Below, in pieces: positions 1 to 5,207 of a stretch of DNA of 32,283 nucleotides. The notes below the pieces were generated by a model. That model saw only the letters and a list, made by a program, of their open reading frames with translations. It was not told the origin of the DNA and made no database searches. The DNA is from Acinetobacter pollinis (GTDB lineage Bacteria > Pseudomonadota > Gammaproteobacteria > Pseudomonadales > Moraxellaceae): the NCBI RefSeq assembly GCF_015627175.1, contig NZ_VTDQ01000025.1, positions 1 through 32,283 of the forward strand. Direction: 5' to 3'. Each line of letters begins with the position of its first letter. Position 1 is the stretch's first letter. Position numbers and translations under genes: made by a program.

Positions 1-2
1 AA

Positions 3-191
3 GAAATTCAGGTAAATAATAATCATCAAGAATATATTGATGACCTAAAACGTCTGATTGAGTCGCATGAGTTGGTTGAAAAAATGGGTGGAATTGAATG
101 TTTAAAAGACATGGCTCTTTATGGGGTTACTCAAGAAAAATTTAGAGATCAACTAAAGCAAGCCATCGCTGATGTGGAGAGCTTTCAATAA
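3..191 (+). CDS. C-terminal part of an unrecognised phage protein (5' end outside window)
   Basis: An open frame enters from the left edge in the frame beginning at base 3 and ends with TAA at 189-191, giving 62 visible residues. The segment is hydrophilic and helical, rich in Glu, Lys and Gln, with no motif I recognise. Its stop overlaps the start of the next small ORF (TAATG), which is typical of tightly packed phage early operons. I cannot say what it does. Its position a few genes before a Q-like antiterminator places it in the delayed-early (nin-like) region. Confidence 0.6.
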   Translation, partial: EIQVNNNHQEYIDDLKRLIESHELVEKMGGIECLKDMALYGVTQEKFRDQLKQAIADVESFQ

Positions 192-274
192 TGTGTCCAC
201 TATGCGGTCAACAAAAAGGTGGTTGGGCTTGTGGTTGGTGTGGCTGGACTCCAACAAGGAAGATTTTTCTATGA
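191..274 (+). CDS. 27-residue Cys-rich zinc-ribbon-like small protein
   Basis: ATG at 191 overlaps the preceding stop (TAATG), and the TGA stop at 272-274 overlaps the next ATG (ATGA at 271), so it is coupled on both sides. The product begins MCPLCGQQKGG and continues with a second CGWCG motif, giving a CPxCG-x9-CGWCG arrangement that could bind one zinc ion. It also carries several Trp and Gly residues. Small zinc-ribbon proteins of this kind are common in phage early regions, but their role is usually unknown. Coupling at both ends and the paired CxxC motifs are the main evidence that it is real. No function is inferred. Confidence 0.55.
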   Translation: MCPLCGQQKGGWACGWCGWTPTRKIFL

Positions 275-486
275 GTGAATATGAGGTAGGTGATTGGGTT
301 TGTTTTAAAGAGTCAGGGCTACCCGAGTTCTATGGAAAAACTTACTGCATCTTTGGTCGCACGGCATACGGAATGCTCAACGATGAAGTTGTTATTTTGG
401 ATGGACTGAGTCGGAGAAGAGTGCATGAAAGTTCAATTAGACTTGCCACCCCAGAAGAAATCAAAGAAGGGAAGCGGTTGCCATGA
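271..486 (+). CDS. Small hypothetical phage protein, 71 residues
   Basis: I chose ATG 271 because a GGAAGA ribosome-binding sequence lies 8-9 nt upstream and the ATGA overlap couples it to the preceding ORF. The same frame stays open back to an ATG at 172, but that extension runs through two other coding frames and has no ribosome-binding site. The product starts MSEYEVGDWVCF. The 'VGDWV' stretch followed by alternating hydrophobic residues looks like a small beta-barrel (SH3 or KOW-like) fold, which is only a guess. It overlaps the nuclease gene at 483 by 4 nt. No family is recognised. Confidence 0.7.
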   Translation: MSEYEVGDWVCFKESGLPEFYGKTYCIFGRTAYGMLNDEVVILDGLSRRRVHESSIRLATPEEIKEGKRLP

Positions 487-845
487 ATAAACATGACCTA
501 AAACGTCCTAGAACAACCAATACAGCTAAGTCAGGTTCATTCGGTGAACGTGTTTTAGCAGCACAACTCGACTTAGAAAAGATTGAATATGACCTAGAGT
601 TTAAGTTCCATCCACAACGTAGATGGCGAGCTGATTTTCGTATTACAGGTTATCCAGTGCTAGTTGAAGTTGAGGGCGGTACTTGGAGTAATGGAAGGCA
701 TAGCAGAGGATCGGGATTTGCTAAGGACTGTGAGAAATATAACGCTGCTGCGAAGCTTGGCTATTTTGTGATTAAGGGCACAACAGACCAAGTTAGATCG
801 GGGCAGTTACTACAAGATATAAAAGAAATGATTCAGGGTATTTAA
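483..845 (+). CDS. PD-(D/E)XK-type nuclease-like protein (VSR/DUF559-like)
   Basis: This 120-residue protein has the layout of a small PD-(D/E)XK nuclease: Asp51 in 'ADFRI', then a hydrophobic strand leading to Glu62-Val-Glu64 ('LVEVEGGTW'), then a helix and a last strand ('GYFVIKGT'). His73 and the Arg/Lys-rich stretch between them could help bind DNA. The acidic pair stands where the (D/E)xK signature normally lies, so the lysine is not in its usual place. It starts with an ATGA overlap with the upstream gene and has a GGGAAG ribosome-binding site. Small nucleases of this fold in phage nin-like regions are often recombination or repair enzymes. The fold is moderately supported; the substrate is unknown. 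Confidence 0.65.
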   Translation: MNKHDLKRPRTTNTAKSGSFGERVLAAQLDLEKIEYDLEFKFHPQRRWRADFRITGYPVLVEVEGGTWSNGRHSRGSGFAKDCEKYNAAAKLGYFVIKGTTDQVRSGQLLQDIKEMIQGI

Positions 846-846
846 G

Positions 847-1359
847 GTGTTAGAAAACATGGGTGCAGCAATCAAGCAACAACATATTATGCAAGCGGTA
901 GACTGGTCTAAGTATAGCCTTGAAGAGTGGTTATATCAGTTTGGAGCATGGCAGTATTCAACTTCAGGTACTTGCGGTAATAGCATTAATCCGATTGCTG
1001 TAGCTATGGATCAAGCTGTTGTGAAACGTAAGAAGTTTAAATTAGGTGTTAGGAAACAAAGACAGGTTATTGCTGACTATATGGTTAGTGATCTGGATAT
1101 TCCTAAACCGAGAAGAAACAAGTTTGAATGCAATATTACTGACGATGAAGCAAGAGCAGTACAACACTTAATTTTAGACATGCAAGGTAAGTCTGAAATA
1201 TTAGATGAGTGGCTAGATGCTGTGATTGATCGTTATTTTTATGGGAATTCTTGGTCAGAAATTGCAGTCGATAAAACTGTAAATGATGCTAGACAAGATG
1301 TTAAGTGTGGTTTGGCCGCTTTACATGTTCGTCATCCATTTATCCCATTCAGTAGTTGA
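847..1359 (+). CDS. Q-like late antitermination protein
   Basis: The 170-residue product has an N-terminal motif of the form 'EEWLYQFGAWQYS', resembling the conserved W-G-x-W segment of lambdoid Q-type antiterminators. Near its C-terminus it has a helix-turn-helix-like segment ('RYFYGNSWSEIAVDKTVND') resembling sigma-70 region 4. A Q protein binds at the late promoter and modifies paused RNA polymerase so that it ignores terminators. Context supports this strongly: a consensus-like promoter overlaps its stop codon and is followed by an intrinsic terminator and then all late genes. The start is GTG 847 with AGGG 8 nt upstream. ATG 859, with AAGGTG 9 nt upstream, is equally possible. The family call rests on motif resemblance plus position. 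Confidence 0.65.
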   Translation: MLENMGAAIKQQHIMQAVDWSKYSLEEWLYQFGAWQYSTSGTCGNSINPIAVAMDQAVVKRKKFKLGVRKQRQVIADYMVSDLDIPKPRRNKFECNITDDEARAVQHLILDMQGKSEILDEWLDAVIDRYFYGNSWSEIAVDKTVNDARQDVKCGLAALHVRHPFIPFSS

Positions 1360-1391
1360 CCTTGCGCAAGGCAACTGCTATATTTGTGCTA
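1356..1391 (+). promoter_or_regulatory. Candidate late promoter (pR'-like)
   Basis: TTGACC (1356-1361) and TATATT (1379-1384) are separated by exactly 17 bp; each hexamer matches the sigma-70 consensus at 5 of 6 positions. The -35 box overlaps the TGA stop of the Q-like gene (1357-1359), and the expected start point is near 1391. A second -10-like element, TATAGT (1390-1395), preceded by TGC, lies at the start of the transcript, where lambdoid late promoters carry the pause element needed for Q loading. Promoter quality is read directly from the sequence. Its role as the Q-dependent late promoter is inferred from position. Confidence 0.7.
1360..1371. promoter_or_regulatory. 12-bp perfect palindrome in the late-promoter spacer (candidate Q-binding element)
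   Basis: CCTTGCGCAAGG is a perfect inverted repeat lying between the -35 and -10 boxes of the promoter above. In lambda, the Q-binding element sits in the same place, between the two boxes. The symmetry suggests a dimeric binder, and the obvious candidate is the adjacent Q-like protein. Binding itself is an inference. Confidence 0.45.
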
Positions 1392-1514
1392 TAGTGAACG
1401 AAGTTATAGTAATTCACTAAGGCTTTAGGTAGTCATTCCCAAAATACTCGTCTTTTACTCATTTTAGGCGAGCGAGTTTATAGGCTAGATCGATCATGTG
1501 GCTAGCCTTTTTTT
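1391..1514 (+). ncRNA. Predicted short late leader RNA ending at the first terminator
   Basis: If the promoter at 1356-1391 fires without antitermination, transcription would stop at the hairpin at 1482-1514, giving an RNA of about 120 nt. This is analogous in position to the short pR' leader transcript of lambda. The interval holds no ORF with a plausible start, but it has a short inverted repeat (AGTGAA near 1393 and TTCACT near 1412) that could form a 5' stem. Existence of the RNA is inferred from the flanking signals only. Confidence 0.4.
1482..1514 (+). terminator. Intrinsic terminator (tR'-like)
   Basis: AGGCTAG (1482-1488) pairs with CTAGCCT (1502-1508) and is followed by an uninterrupted T run to 1514. 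It lies about 120 nt after the predicted late start point, where a Q-sensitive terminator is expected. Confidence 0.8.
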
Positions 1515-1549
1515 ATGCGCGTGTTTTATGAATGAGTACGTTGAAGTTA

Positions 1550-1585
1550 TTCCAATAATTTAAATATCGTATTATAATTTCCACC
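1550..1585 (+). promoter_or_regulatory. Candidate internal promoter in the post-Q region
   Basis: A perfect TATAAT (1573-1578) has a weak -35 match, TTCCAA (1550-1555), at 17 bp spacing. The predicted start near 1584-1588 lies only a few bases before an ATG at 1589. The region is very AT-rich, so a chance -10 match is possible. Confidence 0.35.
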
Positions 1586-1588
1586 AAG

Positions 1589-1672
1589 ATGGTCGTATTA
1601 TTAATTATACTTAGTGGTTTGATTAGGTTGCGATCATCTACTTCGTTTTGGCTTGGATATCCAAGCGCCTGA
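1589..1672 (+). CDS. Candidate 27-residue hydrophobic peptide (toxin-like or chance ORF)
   Basis: ATG 1589 opens a 27-codon frame ending in TGA at 1670-1672. The product begins MVVLLIILSGLIRLRSS: about eleven hydrophobic residues, then basic residues, then a Trp/Tyr-containing tail. This short membrane helix plus charged tail is the general form of small phage membrane peptides and type I toxins. There is no Shine-Dalgarno sequence. A TATAAT at 1573-1578 would give a nearly leaderless mRNA. It lies between two intrinsic terminators in a region without other genes. With no homologue recognised, it could be a chance ORF inside a structured RNA. Confidence 0.3.
   Translation: MVVLLIILSGLIRLRSSTSFWLGYPSA
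1651..1666. repeat. 16-bp perfect palindrome
   Basis: GCTTGGATATCCAAGC is its own reverse complement. In RNA it would give a long stem with almost no loop. In DNA it could be a protein-binding site. It lies inside the 27-codon ORF and upstream of the terminator at 1715. Its role is unknown. Confidence 0.5.
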
Positions 1673-1683
1673 AAAGGTTGCAC

Positions 1684-1720
1684 TGTGAGTTAGCAGTGGG
1701 CGGAGAACAAATAGGCTCAC
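1684..1720 (+). promoter_or_regulatory. Module A: TTAGCAGT motif with a possible antiterminator stem
   Basis: TGTGAG (1684-1689) is followed directly by TTAGCAGTGGGCGGAG (1690-1705). GTGAG (1685-1689) can pair with CTCAC (1716-1720), which is the left arm of the terminator at 1715-1737, so the two stems exclude each other. A smaller hairpin, CACTG (1681-1685) with CAGTG (1694-1698), is also possible. A sister copy of the motif lies at 1866-1897. Competition between the stems is a reading of base pairing, not a measured switch. Confidence 0.35.
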
Positions 1721-1737
1721 TTTATGTGGGCTTTTTT
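1715..1737 (+). terminator. Intrinsic terminator, weak stem
   Basis: GCTCAC (1715-1720) pairs with GTGGGC (1726-1731), including one G-T wobble, around a 5-nt loop. Six Ts follow. It would end any transcript starting at the candidate promoter near 1585. Confidence 0.6.
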
Positions 1738-1849
1738 ATTGCCTGTAGATTGACCACCTGCAGAACATGCCATCGAGTAAAACTCTGAACTAGGGCTATT
1801 GGTATGCCCGACCTTAAAGGATTGAAAGCAAGTAAAGCAGACCGTGCAT

Positions 1850-1959
1850 GTTAGGTTTGTGTGATTGTGAGTAGCGGTGTATTAGCAGTTGGCCGAGCTA
1901 ATATGTCGAATGCTAAGGCTAACCTAACCGTACTATCAATTTTGGTAGTGCGGTTTTTT
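1850..1959 (+). promoter_or_regulatory. Module B: folded leader overlapping a terminator
   Basis: An outer stem GTTAGGTT (1850-1857) with AACCTAAC (1921-1928) encloses a perfect 7-bp hairpin, TATTAGC (1880-1886) with GCTAATA (1897-1903). The outer stem shares bases 1926-1928 with the left arm of the terminator at 1926-1959, so they compete at their edge. TGTGAG (1866-1871) and TTAGCAGTTGGCCGAG (1882-1897) repeat the motif of module A with 14 of 16 identities. No convincing gene lies inside. A conserved RNA element is an inference. Confidence 0.35.
1926..1959 (+). terminator. Strong intrinsic terminator
   Basis: AACCGTACTATC (1926-1937) pairs over its full 12 bases with GGTAGTGCGGTT (1944-1955), using two G-T wobbles, and runs into six Ts. 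It closes the post-Q non-coding region and separates it from the membrane-protein gene. Confidence 0.85.
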
Positions 1960-1967
1960 AATTAATG

Positions 1968-1973
1968 TATAAT
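1968..1973 (+). promoter_or_regulatory. Candidate -10 element for the 2005 gene
   Basis: A perfect TATAAT sits just after the terminator and about 30 nt before ATG 2005. No good -35 box is found at normal spacing, because that position falls in the terminator stem. The gene is set off by terminators on both sides, so it should have its own promoter. This is the best candidate, but weak. Confidence 0.3.
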
Positions 1974-2004
1974 TGAGATAATGCATTTTTATCAATAAAA
2001 ATAG

Positions 2005-2730
2005 ATGGAAAAGATAACTGATTGGATTCAATTAAAATGTTCGTTAGGTATAGTGATTATGGGTTATATAGCCTATATAGTAATCATTATGGTCTTGTTG
2101 ATAAATAATTTCAGCGGTTTTATTGCACCATTAACAACTCCCATGACATTAATCTTTGGTATATATGTTTGGAAATGGCAAGAAGGCCAAAAGAATCAGA
2201 CTGCTGAAAAAAATGAAAAAATAAAAAAGTGCAAAGAAAGGGCTGAAAAGGTATTTCATACTTATATTAAATATGAGCGTTCAATCCAAAAAATACATAG
2301 ACTTTATGAAAGTATTGGCGAGAAAGGTGATCATCAAGAACGTATAAAGTTTACAAGTCAAGTAATGGATAAACTTGGCAAAGAAATCTTAAATTATAAT
2401 TCCTTATATGATGATATCTATTATGAAATATTATTAAGTTATTTTTTAATAGAAAAAGATGGTACGCAAAATGTTTACGAAAAATCAGTATCTATGACAA
2501 ACATTTTTAAGGACTATAAATATTATGTACAACAGATTAGTCCCTTGCTTGATATTCATGATGAAAACCCTCTAAATAAACAACTAACTTTAACATTAGA
2601 GAAAACTAGATTGCATAAGAGAATAAAACATTTGGATTTTGGCTATGAAGAAGACAAAAGCAAAGTCATTTATACTAAGCCTAGACAAGCAATTAAAAAA
2701 TTTTGTGAAGAAATAGAAAGCGCTTTTTAA
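2005..2730 (+). CDS. Inner-membrane protein of unknown function, likely accessory (moron) gene
   Basis: The 241-residue product has two hydrophobic segments near the N-terminus (about residues 13-35 and 40-57). A long, charged, mostly helical cytoplasmic part follows, starting at 'KWQEGQKNQTAEKNEKIKK' and rich in Lys, Glu, Ile and Tyr. No known domain is recognised. The gene stands alone between the terminators at 1926-1959 and 2749-2782 and is clearly more AT-rich than the structural genes; there is no clear ribosome-binding site before ATG 2005. A separately transcribed, AT-rich gene between Q and the packaging genes is the usual signature of a moron. Exclusion or defence roles are possible but not shown. 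Confidence 0.75.
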   Translation: MEKITDWIQLKCSLGIVIMGYIAYIVIIMVLLINNFSGFIAPLTTPMTLIFGIYVWKWQEGQKNQTAEKNEKIKKCKERAEKVFHTYIKYERSIQKIHRLYESIGEKGDHQERIKFTSQVMDKLGKEILNYNSLYDDIYYEILLSYFLIEKDGTQNVYEKSVSMTNIFKDYKYYVQQISPLLDIHDENPLNKQLTLTLEKTRLHKRIKHLDFGYEEDKSKVIYTKPRQAIKKFCEEIESAF

Positions 2731-2748
2731 AGATAATTTGAATTTAAG

Positions 2749-2782
2749 AACCACATTTTCAGTTTTGGCAATGTGGTTTTTT
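2749..2782 (+). terminator. Intrinsic terminator after the membrane-protein gene
   Basis: AACCACATT (2749-2757) and AATGTGGTT (2770-2778) form a perfect 9-bp stem followed by a T run to 2782. It isolates the 2005 gene from the next operon. Confidence 0.85.
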
Positions 2783-2826
2783 ATTGTCACTAACAATCTG
2801 TCTCACTCAATAGTAAAGGAGTGCTT

Positions 2827-3000
2827 ATGAACATCATAGAAGCACGTAAGCACTTAAAAAAATACCAAGTAGAGCTCAACAAATACCAAAGCTTATCTCG
2901 TGAATTAATGAGCTATGACGATTTAATTCATACAGACAAGAAGATTACCTATTTCAAGAAGTGCATAGCGAACATTAGAGAACAGATCAATGCTCACTAA
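2827..3000 (+). CDS. Small hypothetical helical protein, 57 residues
   Basis: ATG 2827 has a strong ribosome-binding sequence (AAAGGAG, 6-7 nt upstream) and opens a 57-codon frame ending with TAA at 2998-3000. The product begins MNIIEARKHLKKYQVELNKY and is rich in Lys, Glu, Leu and Tyr, consistent with one or two amphipathic helices or a short coiled coil. It overlaps the next gene, whose ATG at 2990 lies inside its last codons. No family is recognised. The good ribosome-binding site and translational overlap support a real gene. Confidence 0.65.
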   Translation: MNIIEARKHLKKYQVELNKYQSLSRELMSYDDLIHTDKKITYFKKCIANIREQINAH

Positions 3001-3277
3001 GATATTCAGCATATTCGCATTCTTCATACAGTTTTTTAAACCCCAAAAAAAGGAAGTCATCATGACTGATTTAGAGCAACAACCACAAACAGCACAACCA
3101 GTAGCAGAACAATCTGCAGAAAGCACAATTACAACTATCGCAACAGAAGCGGAAGGCGTAATTAAAAAAGGTGTTGAAGATTTAGAAGCAGCTTACAACT
3201 TCACTCAGCATGGTGTTGATCTGCTAGGCCCTGATGCTAAGTCTGAACTCTTAACACTTGCGATTAAGTTTCTTTAA
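2990..3277 (+). CDS. Small hypothetical protein with a possible second internal start
   Basis: The full frame from ATG 2990 encodes 95 residues: a hydrophobic N-terminus ('MLTKIFSIFAFFIQFF'), a basic stretch, then a Gln/Ala/Thr-rich linker and an amphipathic C-terminal helix. An in-frame ATG at 3062 has a better ribosome-binding site (AAAGGAAG, about 6 nt upstream) and would give a soluble 71-residue form without the hydrophobic segment. The upstream ATG overlaps the preceding gene and may be translated by coupling. Either one or both products may be made. No family is recognised, and the two-form idea is an inference from start-site quality. Confidence 0.6.
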   Translation: MLTKIFSIFAFFIQFFKPQKKEVIMTDLEQQPQTAQPVAEQSAESTITTIATEAEGVIKKGVEDLEAAYNFTQHGVDLLGPDAKSELLTLAIKFL

Positions 3278-3302
3278 TCCAATAGCTCAAGGATGAGCAA
3301 CT

Positions 3303-3578
3303 ATGCGAAGTAATCAACGTTTAAACGCGGTCAGATCATTGCCTTGTGTGAAGTGTGGTAGTCCTTACTCTCAAGCAGCACATAGCAATTTTACTGAGCA
3401 TGGGAAAGGTCGAGGTATTAAGGCCAGTGATGAATACACGATACCGCTTTGCCATAAGTGCCATTATGAATTCGACACGTACTCAAGTATGAAGCGTGAT
3501 GAGTCGAAGTTGTGGTTTGAACAGATGTTGGCTAAGACGAATCGAATGCTTAGTCTAGATGAGAGTGAGGTGTTCTGA
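3303..3578 (+). CDS. HNH-like zinc nuclease (DUF968/Ref-type)
   Basis: This 91-residue protein has the layout of a compact HNH nuclease with a structural zinc site: Cys15-x2-Cys18, His27 in 'QAAHSNF', a Gly/Lys-rich loop with Asp43, then Cys50-x2-Cys53-His54 and 'YEFD'. It resembles phage DUF968 and Ref-type proteins acting in nin-like regions, which are thought to assist recombination. Some HNH proteins beside terminases assist packaging instead, but this one is 1.2 kb upstream of terS and next to a NinB-like gene. A ribosome-binding sequence (AAGGATGAG) precedes ATG 3303. Nuclease fold: fairly confident. Exact role: open. Confidence 0.7.
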   Translation: MRSNQRLNAVRSLPCVKCGSPYSQAAHSNFTEHGKGRGIKASDEYTIPLCHKCHYEFDTYSSMKRDESKLWFEQMLAKTNRMLSLDESEVF

Positions 3579-3739
3579 TGTTAGAAGTATTAGGTGTTTT
3601 ATTTTTACTTGCTATAGCGTTCTTTGTGGGTTTTACGTATTGCTATGCAGATTTTAGAGAGTCTGCTGAAAATGGAAAAACTATCCTATTTCGTGGCGTA
3701 CCTTATAAGATTGTGAAGCAACAATTAGAAGACAAGTAA
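3578..3739 (+). CDS. Small single-span membrane protein, 53 residues
   Basis: ATG 3578 overlaps the HNH-gene stop (TGATG) and opens a 53-codon frame to TAA at 3737-3739. The product begins MLEVLGVLFLLAIAFFVGF, a clear membrane helix of about 20 residues, followed by a charged tail ending 'VKQQLEDK'. The coupling and the defined helix support a real gene. Small membrane proteins of this type are frequent in phage accessory regions and seldom characterised. Function unknown. Confidence 0.6.
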   Translation: MLEVLGVLFLLAIAFFVGFTYCYADFRESAENGKTILFRGVPYKIVKQQLEDK

Positions 3740-3767
3740 CCGGGTAACTAAACGTGGGGAAATGACG

Positions 3768-4295
3768 ATGGATCTAAAACAAACATTCGTCATTAAGTCC
3801 TTTACTGATGTAATGAAAGTTCACTCATTTTTAGGTCAGCACCATAGTGAAGCAGTGAGTGATAGCAAGCCTCTAATTGTGAGAGTTGATCAAAAAGAAG
3901 AAACACGTACTAAAGCTCAAAACAGATTAATTCACATGTGGTTTGGTGAAATCGCTAAACATACAGGTGATACACCAGAGCAAATGAAGTTTCTAATGAA
4001 AAAGAAATTCTTTGCGTCAATCATAGTTCGAGATAATGAAGAATCAAAAGGACAATATGATTCAGTCATTCAATTTAAAAAAGTGATTGAACAATTAGAT
4101 GAGAATGAGCAGAAGCACTACTGGGTGCAGTACAACAATCTTGTAAAAATGTTTGTTGAAGATCATTTAAAAACACACAAGGCAACAACTAAACAGCTAT
4201 CAGAGTTTTGCGACAAGATACATGACTTTGCATTAATTAATTTGGGGTTATATTTAACGTGTCCTGATGATTTGAAGTGGGCGGTTGAAAGTTAG
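3768..4295 (+). CDS. NinB/Orf-like recombination protein (tentative)
   Basis: The product is 175 residues from ATG 3768, which has GGGGA at a proper distance; ATG 3762 lies only 2 nt from that sequence and is less likely. A central 'TRTKAQNRLIHMWFGEIA' block resembles the Q-N-R/K-x-W signature of lambda Orf (NinB), a single-strand-binding recombination mediator that assists RecA-type loading. The remainder is helical and basic. Neighbouring HNH and PD-(D/E)XK genes fit a recombination module. The match covers mainly one motif, so the family call is provisional. Confidence 0.5.
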   Translation: MDLKQTFVIKSFTDVMKVHSFLGQHHSEAVSDSKPLIVRVDQKEETRTKAQNRLIHMWFGEIAKHTGDTPEQMKFLMKKKFFASIIVRDNEESKGQYDSVIQFKKVIEQLDENEQKHYWVQYNNLVKMFVEDHLKTHKATTKQLSEFCDKIHDFALINLGLYLTCPDDLKWAVES

Positions 4296-4345
4296 TCTAG
4301 TTAGGTTCATTATCAAAGCTCATTCAAGCAAGAGATTATAAAAAT

Positions 4346-4666
4346 ATGAGAATAGGTTGGCTTGGTGGCCCATACGAAGGAAAGGTGGTTAATGTACAAG
4401 ATGAGCTTCGCTCAAATCCTTTAGATTGGGTTGCTTTTGATAAAAAGGTTACAAATAATTCAAGCTTCCCAAGAGCAATACATATGGGTATGCGTAAAGT
4501 TGAAGACAACCTAGAGCGATATAATTTAATGATGCTAAGCAAAGAAGGCGAAACAAGATTTTTTTATGTGCATATTGATGAAATAAATAAAGAGCATTTA
4601 AAAGAGAAGCTTGCCAATAATGAATATTGGGACTTATCAGATCCAGTCGGTTTTAATTTGGATTAG
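4346..4666 (+). CDS. Hypothetical protein, 106 residues
   Basis: ATG 4346 opens a 106-codon frame. The product begins MRIGWLGGPYEGKVVNVQDE; its first half is Gly-rich and probably beta-stranded, the second half charged and helical. There is no signal peptide or membrane segment, and no family is recognised. The ribosome-binding site is poor (AAGAGA, about 12 nt upstream). It sits just before the terminator and terS. A shadow frame on the opposite strand covers its first half, but this frame runs longer and is co-directional with its neighbours. Confidence 0.6.
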   Translation: MRIGWLGGPYEGKVVNVQDELRSNPLDWVAFDKKVTNNSSFPRAIHMGMRKVEDNLERYNLMMLSKEGETRFFYVHIDEINKEHLKEKLANNEYWDLSDPVGFNLD

Positions 4667-4682
4667 ATGTTTATTTTTTAAT

Positions 4683-4705
4683 AAGCCACCTCTGGGTGGT
4701 TTTTT
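4683..4705 (+). terminator. Intrinsic terminator before terS
   Basis: CCACC (4686-4690) pairs with GGTGG (4695-4699) around a TCTG loop, followed by six Ts. The terS ribosome-binding site begins about 10 nt later, so the two signals form one compact spacer. Confidence 0.7.
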
Positions 4706-4728
4706 ACACCTAAAATCTGGAGAATATC

Positions 4729-5199
4729 ATGGCGAACCTCACGCCTAAACAGCAAAGGTTTGTCGATGAATATCTGATAGACCTGAATGCAACACAAGCA
4801 GCGATTCGAGCAGGGTATAGCGAAAAGACAGCACAGGAGATAGGGAGCGAAAACCTATCAAAACCTATGGTCGCAAAAGCTATCGCAGAAGCCCAAAATC
4901 AAAGATCAGGTCGAACAGAAGTAACACAGGATTATGTATTAAGAACAATTGTAGAAACTATTGAGCGTTGTCAGCAAATACGGCCTGTACTTGACCGTAA
5001 AGGTGAGCATGTACTGATAGAAGCTGAAGATGGTGAGTTGAAAGCTGCTTATACATTTGATGCAACAAATGTACTCAAAGGTGCTGATTTACTTGGCAAG
5101 CATCTAGGCATGTTTAAAGACAAAGTCGAGCACAGTGGTGGTATTACAGTATCGTCTGTTGCCGACCTAATGGATGATATAGGAGATGATGATTTGTAG
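4729..5199 (+). CDS. terS: Terminase small subunit
   Basis: The 156-residue protein opens with 'LTPKQQRFVDEYLIDLNATQ', followed by 'AAIRAGYSEKTAQEIGSENL'. This is the helix-turn-helix DNA-recognition domain typical of the Terminase_2 (PF03592) small subunits. The middle is a helical oligomerisation region, and the acidic C-terminus ('DLMDDIGDDDL') is where such subunits contact the large subunit. TerS selects phage DNA for packaging. It has a GGAG ribosome-binding site, and the stop lies 8 bp before the large subunit gene. Confident from sequence and context. Confidence 0.9.
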   Translation: MANLTPKQQRFVDEYLIDLNATQAAIRAGYSEKTAQEIGSENLSKPMVAKAIAEAQNQRSGRTEVTQDYVLRTIVETIERCQQIRPVLDRKGEHVLIEAEDGELKAAYTFDATNVLKGADLLGKHLGMFKDKVEHSGGITVSSVADLMDDIGDDDL

Positions 5200-5207
5200 G
5201 AGGATCT

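Noticed and set aside
172..270. Upstream extension of the 271 gene to ATG 172
   Set aside because: It overlaps two coupled coding frames and has no ribosome-binding site, whereas ATG 271 has both a good site and an ATGA overlap.
1875..1930. tRNA-like D-arm resemblance (AGCAGTTGGCCGAGC) in the post-Q region
   Set aside because: No acceptor stem, anticodon stem or T loop of the right size can be built around it, so I treat it as part of a folded RNA, not a tRNA.
1904..1966. 20-codon hydrophobic ORF reading through the terminator at 1926-1959
   Set aside because: The hydrophobic residues come from the terminator arms and T run; there is no ribosome-binding site, so it is probably chance.
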